This document shows, one piece after another, positions 41,580 through 49,573 of a stretch of 64,000 bases of DNA. Location of the stretch: NCBI GenBank assembly GCA_965656875.1, contig CBFHMJ010000032.1, forward strand, positions 136,610 through 200,609. Direction: 5' to 3'. Source of the stretch: CBFHMJ01 sp965656875 (GTDB lineage: Bacteria > Pseudomonadota > Gammaproteobacteria > Enterobacterales > Alteromonadaceae). The notes beneath the pieces are model-generated. The model did no database searches, was not told the DNA's origin, and was given only the letters and a program-made list of their open reading frames with translations. A program made the translations under genes and the position numbers. The first letter of the stretch is position 1. Each line of letters opens with the position of its first letter.

Positions 41580-42986
41580 TTAAACGCTGTAATACATTTC
41601 GAACTCAACAGGGTGAGTTGTCATGTTCAGTTTAGTAACTTCTTCCATCTTTAACGCGATGTAAGCATCGATAGCGTCGTCATTCATCACACCGCCAGCT
41701 TTAAGGAACTCACGATCTTGATCAAGTGCTGTAAGTGCTTCTTCTAAAGATGCTGCAACGGTTGGAATTTCTGCGGCTTCTTCAGCAGGTAGATCATATA
41801 GATCTTTATCCATTGCATCACCAGGGTGAATTTTGTTTTTAATACCGTCAAGGCCAGCCATAAGCATTGCAGAGAATGCAAGGTATGGATTACCTGTTGG
41901 ATCAGGGAAACGAACTTCGATACGACGTGCTTTAGGAGATGGAACAACTGGAATACGAATTGATGCTGAACGGTTACGCGCAGAATAAGCCAGCATTACC
42001 GGCGCTTCGAAACCAGGAACAAGACGTTTGTATGAGTTTGTTGAAGCATTAGCAAAAGCATTAATTGCCTTTGCGTGCTTAATGATACCACCGATGTAGT
42101 AAAGGGCTTCTTCAGAAAGACCGCCATACTTGTCACCAGCAAAAATGTTGTCGCCATCTTTTGCTAATGACTGGTGACAGTGCATTCCTGAACCATTATC
42201 ACCAACGAGTGGTTTAGGCATGAATGTCGCTGTTTTACCGTAAGCATGAGCCATGTTATGAACAACATACTTGTAGATTTGTGTTTCATCCGCTTTAGTT
42301 ACAAGATCATTGAAGCGTGTGGCAATTTCATTTTGACCCGCTGTAGCAACTTCATGGTGGTGAGCTTCAACAACAAGGCCCATTTCTTCCATAACCTGAC
42401 AGGTTGCACTACGGAAGTCGTGAGATGAATCAACAGGAGGAACTGGGAAGTAACCACCTTTAACGCCAGGACGGTGGCCCATGTTGCCGCCATCAAATTC
42501 TTTGTCTGAGTTCCAAATTGCTTCAACATCATCAATTTTGTAGAAACAAGTACTCATGTCAGCTTTAAAACGTACTTCGTCGAATAAGAAAAACTCTGGC
42601 TCAGGACCAAAGAATACTTCATCTGCAATACCTGTAGAACGCATATATTCTTCGGCACGTTTAGCAATTGAACGAGGATCACGTTCATAACCTTGCATAG
42701 TTGCAGGTTCAACGATGTCACAACGAATAATTAATGTGGTTTCGTCAGAGAATGGGTCAAGGACAGCTGATGCTGCATCTGGTAATAACACCATGTCTGA
42801 TTCGTTAATGCCTTTCCAACCTGCAATAGATGATCCGTCAAACATTTTTCCGTCTTCAAAGAAATCTTCATCAACCTGATGGTGAGGAATAGTAACGTGC
42901 TGTTCTTTACCTTTCGTATCAGTGAAGCGTAGGTCAACGAACTTCACTTCGTTTTCTTTTATTAAATCCAGAATTGCTTGAGCCAT
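41580..42986 (-). CDS. glnA: Glutamine synthetase, type I
   Basis: 468 aa (469 in E. coli); makes glutamine from glutamate, ammonia and ATP. Motifs: DGSSIAGW, VEAHHHEVATAGQNEI, KPLVGDNGSGMHCHQSL and the adenylylation tyrosine in KDLYDLPAEE (about residue 397), so activity can be controlled by adenylylation. It is preceded by a sigma-54 promoter and an NtrC site and ends at its own terminator. Confidence 0.99.
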   Translation of the reverse strand: MAQAILDLIKENEVKFVDLRFTDTKGKEQHVTIPHHQVDEDFFEDGKMFDGSSIAGWKGINESDMVLLPDAASAVLDPFSDETTLIIRCDIVEPATMQGYERDPRSIAKRAEEYMRSTGIADEVFFGPEPEFFLFDEVRFKADMSTCFYKIDDVEAIWNSDKEFDGGNMGHRPGVKGGYFPVPPVDSSHDFRSATCQVMEEMGLVVEAHHHEVATAGQNEIATRFNDLVTKADETQIYKYVVHNMAHAYGKTATFMPKPLVGDNGSGMHCHQSLAKDGDNIFAGDKYGGLSEEALYYIGGIIKHAKAINAFANASTNSYKRLVPGFEAPVMLAYSARNRSASIRIPVVPSPKARRIEVRFPDPTGNPYLAFSAMLMAGLDGIKNKIHPGDAMDKDLYDLPAEEAAEIPTVAASLEEALTALDQDREFLKAGGVMNDDAIDAYIALKMEEVTKLNMTTHPVEFEMYYSV

Positions 42987-43064
42987 TACCTGTCTCCGGT
43001 TGTCATTTTAAATTGATTATTTGAAGTGTTTTGCTTATCAGTACAGCAACTTTGCTTCCTTATA

Positions 43065-43080
43065 AGCCATAATTGTGCCA
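43065..43080 (-). promoter_or_regulatory. Sigma-54 promoter of glnA
   Basis: On the minus strand TGGCACAATTATGGCT: GG and GC elements with the required 10-base spacing and the TGGCAC -24 box. It lies about 80 bases before the glnA start codon and 63 bases from the nearest NtrC site. Confidence 0.85.
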
Positions 43081-43142
43081 TACCAAAAAAGTCTTATATT
43101 TCCATATATTAGAGAAATTCAGTTATTCAACTTTAATATTAA

Positions 43143-43159
43143 TGCACTAAGTTGGTGCG
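43143..43159. promoter_or_regulatory. NtrC enhancer site of glnA
   Basis: TGCACT-AAGTT-GGTGCG, matching the NtrC consensus with one change. A further half-site GGTGCG follows at 43175-43180. Position and sequence fit an enhancer for the glnA sigma-54 promoter. Confidence 0.82.
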
Positions 43160-43392
43160 TATTTTGTCAGTTTTGGTGCGTTTTGTTGTCGTTTGATAGT
43201 AGACGTTCAGACTAAATCTGCATAAGGCTGACGAAAAAAAGAACAAACGATCTGTTTAATTACATATAACAACGGTAGAATACGCGACCTTTGGCAAGAG
43301 CGAGCTGTCCGAGCAACGTAAAAGTTTCGTCGGTATACGCATGTCAGCCGTAATTATTAAGTATTTTTTTGATATTTGAGGCATGTCCCACA

Positions 43393-45207
43393 GTGATAGA
43401 GAAGTTAAGAAATATCGCCATCATCGCACACGTTGACCATGGCAAAACAACGTTAGTTGATAAGCTACTTCAACAGTCAGGTACGTTGAGTAACAGGGGC
43501 GATGCCGAAGAACGAGTCATGGACTCGAACGATCTTGAGAAAGAGCGTGGTATTACCATTCTGGCGAAAAACACCGCAATTAACTGGCAAGATTACCGCA
43601 TTAATATTCTGGATACTCCAGGGCACGCGGATTTTGGTGGTGAAGTTGAACGTGTACTTTCAATGGCTGACTCAGTGCTGCTTCTTGTTGATGCAGTTGA
43701 TGGTCCTATGCCGCAAACTCGTTTTGTAACTCAAAAAGCGTTTGCTCATGGTTTGAAACCGATTGTTGTTATTAATAAGATTGACCGTCCAGGTGCTCGC
43801 CCTGACTGGGTAATCGATCAGATCTTTGATTTGTTTGATAATTTAGGTGCAACTGATGAGCAATTAGATTTCCCGGTTGTTTATGCCAGTGCATTAATGG
43901 GTTGGGCTTCCAACGAAGAAGGCGTTGAAGGTTCAGACATGACGCCACTATTTGAAACTATCGTTGATAAAGTTGCGTCACCTGAAGTTGATCTTGATGG
44001 TCCATTCCAGATGCAGATTTCTCAGCTTGATTATTCAAGCTATGTTGGTGTTATCGGTATTGGTCGAGTTAAGCGCGGTAAAGTTGCGGTTAACCAACAA
44101 GTAAGTATCGCATGTGCTGATGGCACAACACGTAATGGTAAAGTTGGTCAGGTTCTTGGGTATCTTGGTCTGGATCGGTATGAAACTCAACAAGCCGAAG
44201 CCGGTGATATCATTGCTGTTACAGGTCTGGGTGAATTAAAAATCTCTGACACGGTTTGTGGTCCTGATGCAGTTGAGGCGCTTCCTCCTCTGTCAGTTGA
44301 TGAACCAACTGTGACCATGACATTCCAGGTTAACACCAGTCCGTTCGCTGGTTTAGATGGTAAATATGTTACTTCAAGAAACATTCTTGAACGTTTAGAG
44401 CAAGAGCTGGTACATAACGTAGCTTTACGTGTAGAAGAAACGGCTGATCCTGATAAGTTCAAAGTATCAGGTCGTGGTGAATTGCACCTGGGTATTCTTA
44501 TCGAGAATATGCGTCGTGAAGGTTTTGAACTAGCTGTATCTCGTCCTGAAGTTATCATGAAAGAAGAGGGCGATACTGTCCTTGAACCGATGGAAACGTT
44601 GACGATTGATGTTGAAGAAGAACATCAGGGTTCTGTTCTTGAACGTCTGGGTGAGCGTAAAGCTGAAATGACCAACATGGTTCCGGATGGTAAAGGCCGA
44701 ATTCGTGTTGATTTCATTATTCCTAGCCGTGGTTTAATTGGTTTCCAAACTGAATTTATGACATTAACGTCAGGTTCTGGATTGATTTATCATTCATTTG
44801 ATCACTACGGTGAATACAAAGGCGGTAATATTGGTCAGCGTAACAATGGTGTGCTTATTTCTAATGCGACAGGTAAAGCACTAGCCTACGCTTTATTCAA
44901 TCTTCAGGAACGTGGACGTCTGTTTACTGAACATGCTGATGAAGTTTATGAAGGCCAGGTTATTGGTATCCATAGCCGTGCAAATGACTTAACGGTTAAC
45001 TGTCTTAAAGGTAAGCAGTTAACTAACGTTCGTGCTGCCGGTACTGATGAAGCGTTGACGTTAACACCAGCGGTTAAATTCACACTAGAGCAAGCTCTTG
45101 AATTTATCGATGATGATGAGTTAGTTGAAGTGACGCCAAAGCATATTCGAATTCGTAAGAAACTACTAACAGAGAATGAGCGTAAACGCGCTTCTCGTGC
45201 GAAGTAA
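43393..45207 (+). CDS. typA: Ribosome-associated GTPase TypA/BipA
   Basis: 604 aa (607 in E. coli). Translational GTPase that aids ribosome assembly and stress adaptation. The start is taken as GTG 43393, which gives (M)IEKLRNIAIIAHVDHGKTT, the family N terminus; an upstream TTG at 43369 would add eight atypical residues. P-loop AHVDHGKTT, switch II DTPGHADFGGE and NKIDRPGARP are present, followed by the TypA C-terminal domain. The gene is next to glnA, as in E. coli, and divergent from it. Confidence 0.96.
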   Translation: MIEKLRNIAIIAHVDHGKTTLVDKLLQQSGTLSNRGDAEERVMDSNDLEKERGITILAKNTAINWQDYRINILDTPGHADFGGEVERVLSMADSVLLLVDAVDGPMPQTRFVTQKAFAHGLKPIVVINKIDRPGARPDWVIDQIFDLFDNLGATDEQLDFPVVYASALMGWASNEEGVEGSDMTPLFETIVDKVASPEVDLDGPFQMQISQLDYSSYVGVIGIGRVKRGKVAVNQQVSIACADGTTRNGKVGQVLGYLGLDRYETQQAEAGDIIAVTGLGELKISDTVCGPDAVEALPPLSVDEPTVTMTFQVNTSPFAGLDGKYVTSRNILERLEQELVHNVALRVEETADPDKFKVSGRGELHLGILIENMRREGFELAVSRPEVIMKEEGDTVLEPMETLTIDVEEEHQGSVLERLGERKAEMTNMVPDGKGRIRVDFIIPSRGLIGFQTEFMTLTSGSGLIYHSFDHYGEYKGGNIGQRNNGVLISNATGKALAYALFNLQERGRLFTEHADEVYEGQVIGIHSRANDLTVNCLKGKQLTNVRAAGTDEALTLTPAVKFTLEQALEFIDDDELVEVTPKHIRIRKKLLTENERKRASRAK

Positions 45208-45224
45208 TTAAAATTCGACTCAAT

Positions 45225-45252
45225 AAAAAGCCGCTGAAAAGCGGCTTTTTTA
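45225..45252 (+). terminator. typA intrinsic terminator
   Basis: Perfect stem AAAAAGCCGCT/AGCGGCTTTTT with loop GAAA, then Ts. Strong. Confidence 0.95.
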
Positions 45253-45296
45253 ATGCTACTCTCTCTTGCTTGTTGATATTAAAGTACAAAATTCTA

Positions 45297-46178
45297 ATGC
45301 AGAGAGCGATTAAATTGCTTGAAACGCTTCGGACAAGTTTACCTGTAGTCCGACATTTCATTATTAACTACTACCAACGTTGTAACGGTGATCAAATAAC
45401 AATTACCGCGGGTTATTTATCGTTTGTGTCTTTGCTGTCTCTGGTTCCGTTAATCACAGTTATGCTGTCGGTTGTCTCTGCGTTTCCTGTCTTTACCTCT
45501 GTAAAAGATATGCTGCAAGAATTTGTGTTTTCTAATTTCCTGCCTACATCTGGTGAGCAAGTCCAAAATTACATCAATTCATTTGTAGATAATGCTTCCA
45601 AAATGACTGCGGTCGGTATCCTGTTTTTGGTAGGGGTCGCGTTGTCTCTGATTTCTGCAATCGATAAATCTTTAAATCAGATCTGGTTGGTTAAAGAAAA
45701 ACGAAAGATGGTTATTAGCTTTGCTATCTATTGGATGGTATTAACGCTTGGTCCTGTATTTATAGGCGCGAGTGTTGGCGCTACTTCTTATTTGATTAGT
45801 ATTGCAGACTCAATCACGCCGGGGTTTAGTACTTTTTTAATCAAGCTTTTGCCCTTTGCTATTTCAACAACTGCATTTGCATTGCTCTATATGACAGTAC
45901 CTAATACTGATGTTGGTATTAAGCCTGCATTTTTTGGTGGTGTGGTTGCAGCTGTGCTATTTGAACTAACTAAACGTGTTTTTGCGTTGTACATCACAAG
46001 CTTCCCATCATATGAAGTTATTTACGGTGCGCTGGCAACGATTCCTATTCTCTTTTTGTGGGTCTACCTTTCGTGGATAGTTGTATTACTTGGCGCTGAG
46101 GCTACTGTGACCCTGGAACAATTTACGTGGAAAGAAGATGAGCATTCAGAAGATTTACCCATTAATTCAGTCCAATAA
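45297..46178 (+). CDS. yihY: YihY/BrkB-family inner-membrane protein
   Basis: 293 aa (290 in E. coli). Six predicted membrane segments spread from about residue 35 to 265; family motifs ITAGYLSFVSLLSLVPL and SYEVIYGALATIPILFLWVY. Once wrongly described as RNase BN; its function is unsettled. ATG 45297 is chosen for fit to the family N terminus; a TTG at 45270 is possible. Its last 41 bases overlap the pip gene in another frame. The order yihY-dtd-yiiD is shared with E. coli apart from pip. Confidence 0.88.
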   Translation: MQRAIKLLETLRTSLPVVRHFIINYYQRCNGDQITITAGYLSFVSLLSLVPLITVMLSVVSAFPVFTSVKDMLQEFVFSNFLPTSGEQVQNYINSFVDNASKMTAVGILFLVGVALSLISAIDKSLNQIWLVKEKRKMVISFAIYWMVLTLGPVFIGASVGATSYLISIADSITPGFSTFLIKLLPFAISTTAFALLYMTVPNTDVGIKPAFFGGVVAAVLFELTKRVFALYITSFPSYEVIYGALATIPILFLWVYLSWIVVLLGAEATVTLEQFTWKEDEHSEDLPINSVQ

Positions 46179-47106
46179 AGAATGGTTTATTGAGGCTTCT
46201 TCAGGACATCGTATTTATGTAGAAGAGTCTGGTAACCCAGACGGCATTCCCGTCATCTATTGTCATGGTGGTCCAGGCGGTGGAACCAGTCCTGTTTTTC
46301 GGAGCTTTTTCAATCCAGAAGTCTATCGCATTATTATGTTTGATCAGCGAGGTTGTGGGAAGTCGACGCCTCATGCAAAGCTGGAAGGCAACGACACATG
46401 GTCGCTAATTGAAGATATGGAAGTTATTCGGGAGCAATTAAATATTGATAAATGGGTGGTAAGTGGCGGCTCATGGGGGAGTACGTTATCACTTGTATAT
46501 GCGATTAGTTATCCTGAAAGAGTAACCGGGCTGATACTCAGAGGAATATTTTTGGGTAGAAAAGAAGACTATGACTGGCTATATGGACAACAGGGCGGGG
46601 CTGCTCAAATCTTTCCTGATTTCTACGATGAATTTATGAATGTAATCCCGGATACGCCGCCGGGTGATGAGATTAATCGTTACTACGAGTTGCTAACCAG
46701 TGATAACGAGCTTCAACGACTACATGCCGCAAAGGTCTGGTCAATATGGGAGGGACGTATTTCTACGTTACTGACTAAACATGATGTTAGTGATCACTTT
46801 TCTGATGCACACCTGGCATTGAGTCTTGCTCGTATTGAGTGTCACTATTTCCAGAATAATTGTTTTCTCGAACCAGACTTTATTATTAATAATATCCACA
46901 AAATTAACGATATTCCCGGTTTTATTATTCATGGTCGCTATGACATTGTTTGTAAAATGGAAAATGCAACTACGCTTGATAAGCATTGGGAAGCAGGGAA
47001 GTTACATATTGTCCCTGCTGCAGGTCACTCTTCTACAGAACCTGATGTATCTCGTGCGCTTTGTCAGGCTAGTGATTCACTGGCAAGATTCTTAACGCGT
47101 GGTTAA
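46138..47106 (+). CDS. pip: Proline iminopeptidase
   Basis: 322 aa alpha/beta hydrolase that removes N-terminal proline from peptides. The oxyanion loop is YCHGGPGGG, the nucleophile motif GGSWGS (about 113), and the catalytic Asp/His lie in the GRYDIVCKM and AAGHSS regions. It resembles the cytosolic Pip family (FDQRGCGKSTPHA; NTTWDLVEDME-like). It begins inside the end of yihY, 41 bases of overlap, which suggests translational coupling. Confidence 0.93.
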   Translation: MSIQKIYPLIQSNKEWFIEASSGHRIYVEESGNPDGIPVIYCHGGPGGGTSPVFRSFFNPEVYRIIMFDQRGCGKSTPHAKLEGNDTWSLIEDMEVIREQLNIDKWVVSGGSWGSTLSLVYAISYPERVTGLILRGIFLGRKEDYDWLYGQQGGAAQIFPDFYDEFMNVIPDTPPGDEINRYYELLTSDNELQRLHAAKVWSIWEGRISTLLTKHDVSDHFSDAHLALSLARIECHYFQNNCFLEPDFIINNIHKINDIPGFIIHGRYDIVCKMENATTLDKHWEAGKLHIVPAAGHSSTEPDVSRALCQASDSLARFLTRG

Positions 47107-47136
47107 TTTATCAATTTTTGGTTTTTAAGGGTTTGC

Positions 47137-47574
47137 GTGAAAGCACTAATACAACGAGTTAAACATGCCCGTGTTGATGTTGATGAGCAATGCGTCGGTG
47201 AAATAGAACAGGGTATTCTTGTATTGCTGGGCGTAGAAAAGCCCGATGATGAGCAGGTTGCCAGAAAACTTGCCGACAAACTGATCGGATATCGTATCTT
47301 TGAAGATGAAGAAGGAAAGATGAACTTAAATGTTCAGCAAATTAGTGGTCAGTTATTGGTGGTTTCTCAATTCACGTTAGTTGCCGACACAAGAAAAGGG
47401 ACTCGCCCCAGTTTTTCATCAGCAGCGCCACCTGTTCAAGGCCGAGCGCTTTACGAGTATTTTGTAAGTTACCTGAAAGATAAATCGTTGAAAGTACAAA
47501 CAGGACAGTTTGGTGCTGATATGAAAGTTGGTTTACTAAATGATGGCCCTGTTACATTCATGTTGGAAGCTTAG
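47137..47574 (+). CDS. dtd: D-aminoacyl-tRNA deacylase
   Basis: 145 aa (145 in E. coli). It removes D-amino acids (and glycine from tRNA-Ala) wrongly attached to tRNA. The signature motifs are SQFTLVADTRKG and the terminal NDGPVTFMLE. GTG start with AAGGG upstream. Second-last gene of a yihY-pip-dtd-thioesterase run. Confidence 0.97.
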   Translation: MKALIQRVKHARVDVDEQCVGEIEQGILVLLGVEKPDDEQVARKLADKLIGYRIFEDEEGKMNLNVQQISGQLLVVSQFTLVADTRKGTRPSFSSAAPPVQGRALYEYFVSYLKDKSLKVQTGQFGADMKVGLLNDGPVTFMLEA

Positions 47575-47576
47575 CA

Positions 47577-48047
47577 ATGGTTCTTGAGAAATATGCTGCT
47601 ATGTCGAAAGAACTGGTTTCGATGTGGCATTTGGGAATTCCAATTACAGCATTTATGCAACTGGATATAGAGACTTGTGATGAGCAATTGTTTTCACTGA
47701 CAGCTGACTTGAACTCCAATATTAATGTCCATCAAACGATGTTTGCTGGGAGTATTTATTCTCTGGCCACGTTGACAGGGTGGGGTGCTGTTTATACAGA
47801 GCTACGAGACAAGGGTATCGATAACAAAAACATTGTTCTTGCCAAAGGTGAAATAGCCTATAAAGCACCGATTGACCACAAGCCTGTAGCCATGGTGCAA
47901 AGAGATCAGTTAAGCCTGGATATAACTCTGTTAGAGCAAAACAAGAAACTTCGAGCTGATCTGGAGGTGAATGTTGTTTGCCAAAATGTGATTGCAGCAC
48001 AGTTCAACGGTCGGTTTGTTGTTTTGCCTAATAAGCAGGTTTCTTAG
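47577..48047 (+). CDS. Thioesterase-domain protein (YiiD C-terminal type)
   Basis: 156 aa hot-dog-fold domain. NINVHQTMFAGSIYSLATLTGWG matches the YiiD C-terminal putative thioesterase family, in which N..TxFxGS begins the central helix. E. coli YiiD has an extra N-terminal GNAT acetyltransferase domain; here only the thioesterase part exists. The gene keeps the place of yiiD after dtd and starts 3 bases after the dtd stop. Acyl substrate unknown. Confidence 0.82.
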   Translation: MVLEKYAAMSKELVSMWHLGIPITAFMQLDIETCDEQLFSLTADLNSNINVHQTMFAGSIYSLATLTGWGAVYTELRDKGIDNKNIVLAKGEIAYKAPIDHKPVAMVQRDQLSLDITLLEQNKKLRADLEVNVVCQNVIAAQFNGRFVVLPNKQVS

Positions 48048-48188
48048 TTCATTTCCTCAAGTCCTGGTTAAATTCACCAGACTAAATTCTACCGGTTGTA
48101 CTATCTAGCTGATTTTAAAGTAGAAATATTATGGTGCGTAAGTTGCAATTCAACGCGCCAAAACAAATCACCTTATGGAAAAATAAAG

Positions 48189-48947
48189 ATGAAAAAATTG
48201 ATTGCGCTAGCGATGGTTGTCGGCCTCAGCGGTTGTGTTGTACATGTGAGTAAGCACAAATCTAAAGATTTTGACAGAAAAGAGCAGACTCTGACTTTAC
48301 AAGCTTCTGACTTAAGAAACTTAATTGCTGAAACAGATGATGGCGACGTAGTTATAAAGGGTAGTGATACTGATCTAATTACTGTCGATGCTGTTATCAG
48401 GGGGCCTCGGACGGATTCAGAAAACTACACATTAACACTGGAGAAAACAGGGAATTCGGCAATACTTATTGCAAAGCTTAATTCCAGGTTTGCTGCAATC
48501 TATGTAGGGCGATCACCTTCAATTGATTTAGTTGTAAATGTGCCTTCGTCAATGTTGATTGATATCACCGATGACTCCGGCGATTTGGAAATTCAGGACA
48601 TAAACAATCGTGTGTCCGTCAATGATGATTCAGGAAGACTTGTTATCCGAAATATCATTGGTGGTGTTCAGATTGATGATGATTCTGGAAGTATTGAAAT
48701 GGACAATATTCAAGGTAGCGTTACGATTGATGATGATTCCGGTGAGATTGTCGTAAAACATGTTCAGGGAGATGTAACGATTGATGATGATTCAGGAGAC
48801 GTAGAGTTACAGGACATACAGGGTAAGATTACGATAGATGATGAGTCAGGAGATATTGTTGTTAGAAATGCGCAGGCGCTGACAATAGAGAGTGACGATT
48901 CAGGTGATGTGATAGTTCGTAATGTCGGTCAATATGACGGGCAATGA
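48189..48947 (+). CDS. Lipoprotein with seven 18-residue DDSG repeats (DUF4097-like)
   Basis: 252 aa from ATG 48189; an upstream frame from 48096 would hide the signal peptide. The type II signal MKKLIALAMVVGLSGC has lipobox LSGC with Cys16. After a short linker and a beta-rich region, the motif D-D-S/E-S-G repeats every 18 residues exactly, at 128, 146, 164, 182, 200, 218 and 236, each followed by two short beta strands (pattern DDSGxIxxxxIQGxVTI). This predicts a right-handed beta-solenoid with a stack of acidic turns, similar to DUF4097/adhesin-like proteins, and possibly calcium binding. Residue 17 onward lacks an Asp at +2, so outer-membrane sorting is likely. Function unknown. Confidence 0.75.
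   Translation: MKKLIALAMVVGLSGCVVHVSKHKSKDFDRKEQTLTLQASDLRNLIAETDDGDVVIKGSDTDLITVDAVIRGPRTDSENYTLTLEKTGNSAILIAKLNSRFAAIYVGRSPSIDLVVNVPSSMLIDITDDSGDLEIQDINNRVSVNDDSGRLVIRNIIGGVQIDDDSGSIEMDNIQGSVTIDDDSGEIVVKHVQGDVTIDDDSGDVELQDIQGKITIDDESGDIVVRNAQALTIESDDSGDVIVRNVGQYDGQ
48570..48914 (+). repeat. Tandem 54-base repeats inside the lipoprotein gene
   Basis: Seven units of 54 bases, each centred on GATGATGATTC(A/C/T)GG or a close variant, coding for the DDSG motif. Sequence between units has diverged at DNA level more than at protein level, so selection acts on the protein repeat. Confidence 0.75.
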
Positions 48948-48957
48948 GAATTAATCG

Positions 48958-48985
48958 TTGCAATTGATTAATATTTAACTATAAT
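48958..48985 (+). promoter_or_regulatory. Promoter of the S10 operon
   Basis: -35 TTGCAA (48958-48963), 16-base spacer, perfect -10 TATAAT (48980-48985), about 250 bases upstream of rpsJ. Transcription would begin near 48992, at the foot of the first leader hairpin. Confidence 0.75.
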
Positions 48986-49235
48986 AGCCCAGCTTTAATG
49001 GCTTAACAGTATTTAAAGCTGGGTGAATCCGGCTCCTAAGTCTTTGAAATATAAGATACCAGGCGCCAGGTTGGAGGTAAACTTCAACTACTGAGATTCA
49101 CAAAAATGAAAATCTCTCCGATTTGGAGAGAACTGGTTATATAAAACGACTACGTTTCCCCCCAATACGAAGGAGGAGATGTGGCTTGTTTTATGCTCTT
49201 TTTAAATGCTCTTTAAATGAGGCTTTGATTTTTAA
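48986..49235 (+). promoter_or_regulatory. Structured leader of the S10 operon
   Basis: About 245 nt of leader. It contains an 11-bp stem CCCAGCTTTAA/TTAAAGCTGGG near 48989-49024 without a T-run, and a second stem TCTCTCC/GGAGAGA (49113-49131, loop GATTT). In E. coli the S10 leader is bound by ribosomal protein L4, which represses the operon; the length and multiple stems here fit such a role but I cannot align the two leaders by eye. The only Shine-Dalgarno match before rpsJ is GAGG at 49219-49222, 13 bases from the ATG, unusually far. Two near-identical ATGCTCTTTxxAA copies occur just before it. Confidence 0.6.
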
Positions 49236-49547
49236 ATGGCTAATCAAAGAATTCGTATTCGCTTAAAAGCTTTCGATCACCGTTTGATAGACCAATCAAC
49301 TCAGGAGATTGTTGAAACTGCTAAGCGTACTGGTGCTCAGGTTCGTGGTCCGATCCCACTACCTACTCGTAAAGAACGTTTCACAGTTCTTATTTCTCCG
49401 CATGTAAACAAAGATGCGCGTGATCAATATGAGATCCGTACGCACAAGCGTCTGATCGACATTGTTGAGCCAACTGATAAAACAGTTGACGCTCTAATGA
49501 GATTAGATCTGGCCGCTGGTGTTGATGTTCAAATCAGCCTTGGCTAA
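49236..49547 (+). CDS. rpsJ: 30S ribosomal protein S10
   Basis: 103 aa, starts MANQRIRIRLKAFDHRLID. S10 is part of the 30S head and, with NusB, of transcription antitermination complexes. First gene of the 11-gene S10 operon. Spacing to the apparent Shine-Dalgarno is long (13 bases). Confidence 0.99.
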   Translation: MANQRIRIRLKAFDHRLIDQSTQEIVETAKRTGAQVRGPIPLPTRKERFTVLISPHVNKDARDQYEIRTHKRLIDIVEPTDKTVDALMRLDLAAGVDVQISLG

Positions 49548-49573
49548 TCAACGATTCAAGAGGTTTTAGGAAA

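Larger units (their letters stand above)
42987..43392. other. Divergent control region between glnA and typA
   Basis: 406 bases without a gene. From left to right: the glnA leader, the sigma-54 promoter (43065-43080, minus strand), a full NtrC site (43143-43159), a GGTGCG half-site (43175-43180), and a typA-side region with a possible -10 TAGAAT (43276-43281) whose -35 is not evident. Confidence 0.7.

Noticed and set aside
48570..48914. CRISPR or DNA-level tandem repeat array
   Set aside because: The 54-base units are in frame and conserved mainly at protein level; there are no spacers or fixed direct repeats.
48989..49024. Terminator after the lipoprotein gene
   Set aside because: The 11-bp stem has no T-run in either direction and lies at the predicted start of the S10 transcript.
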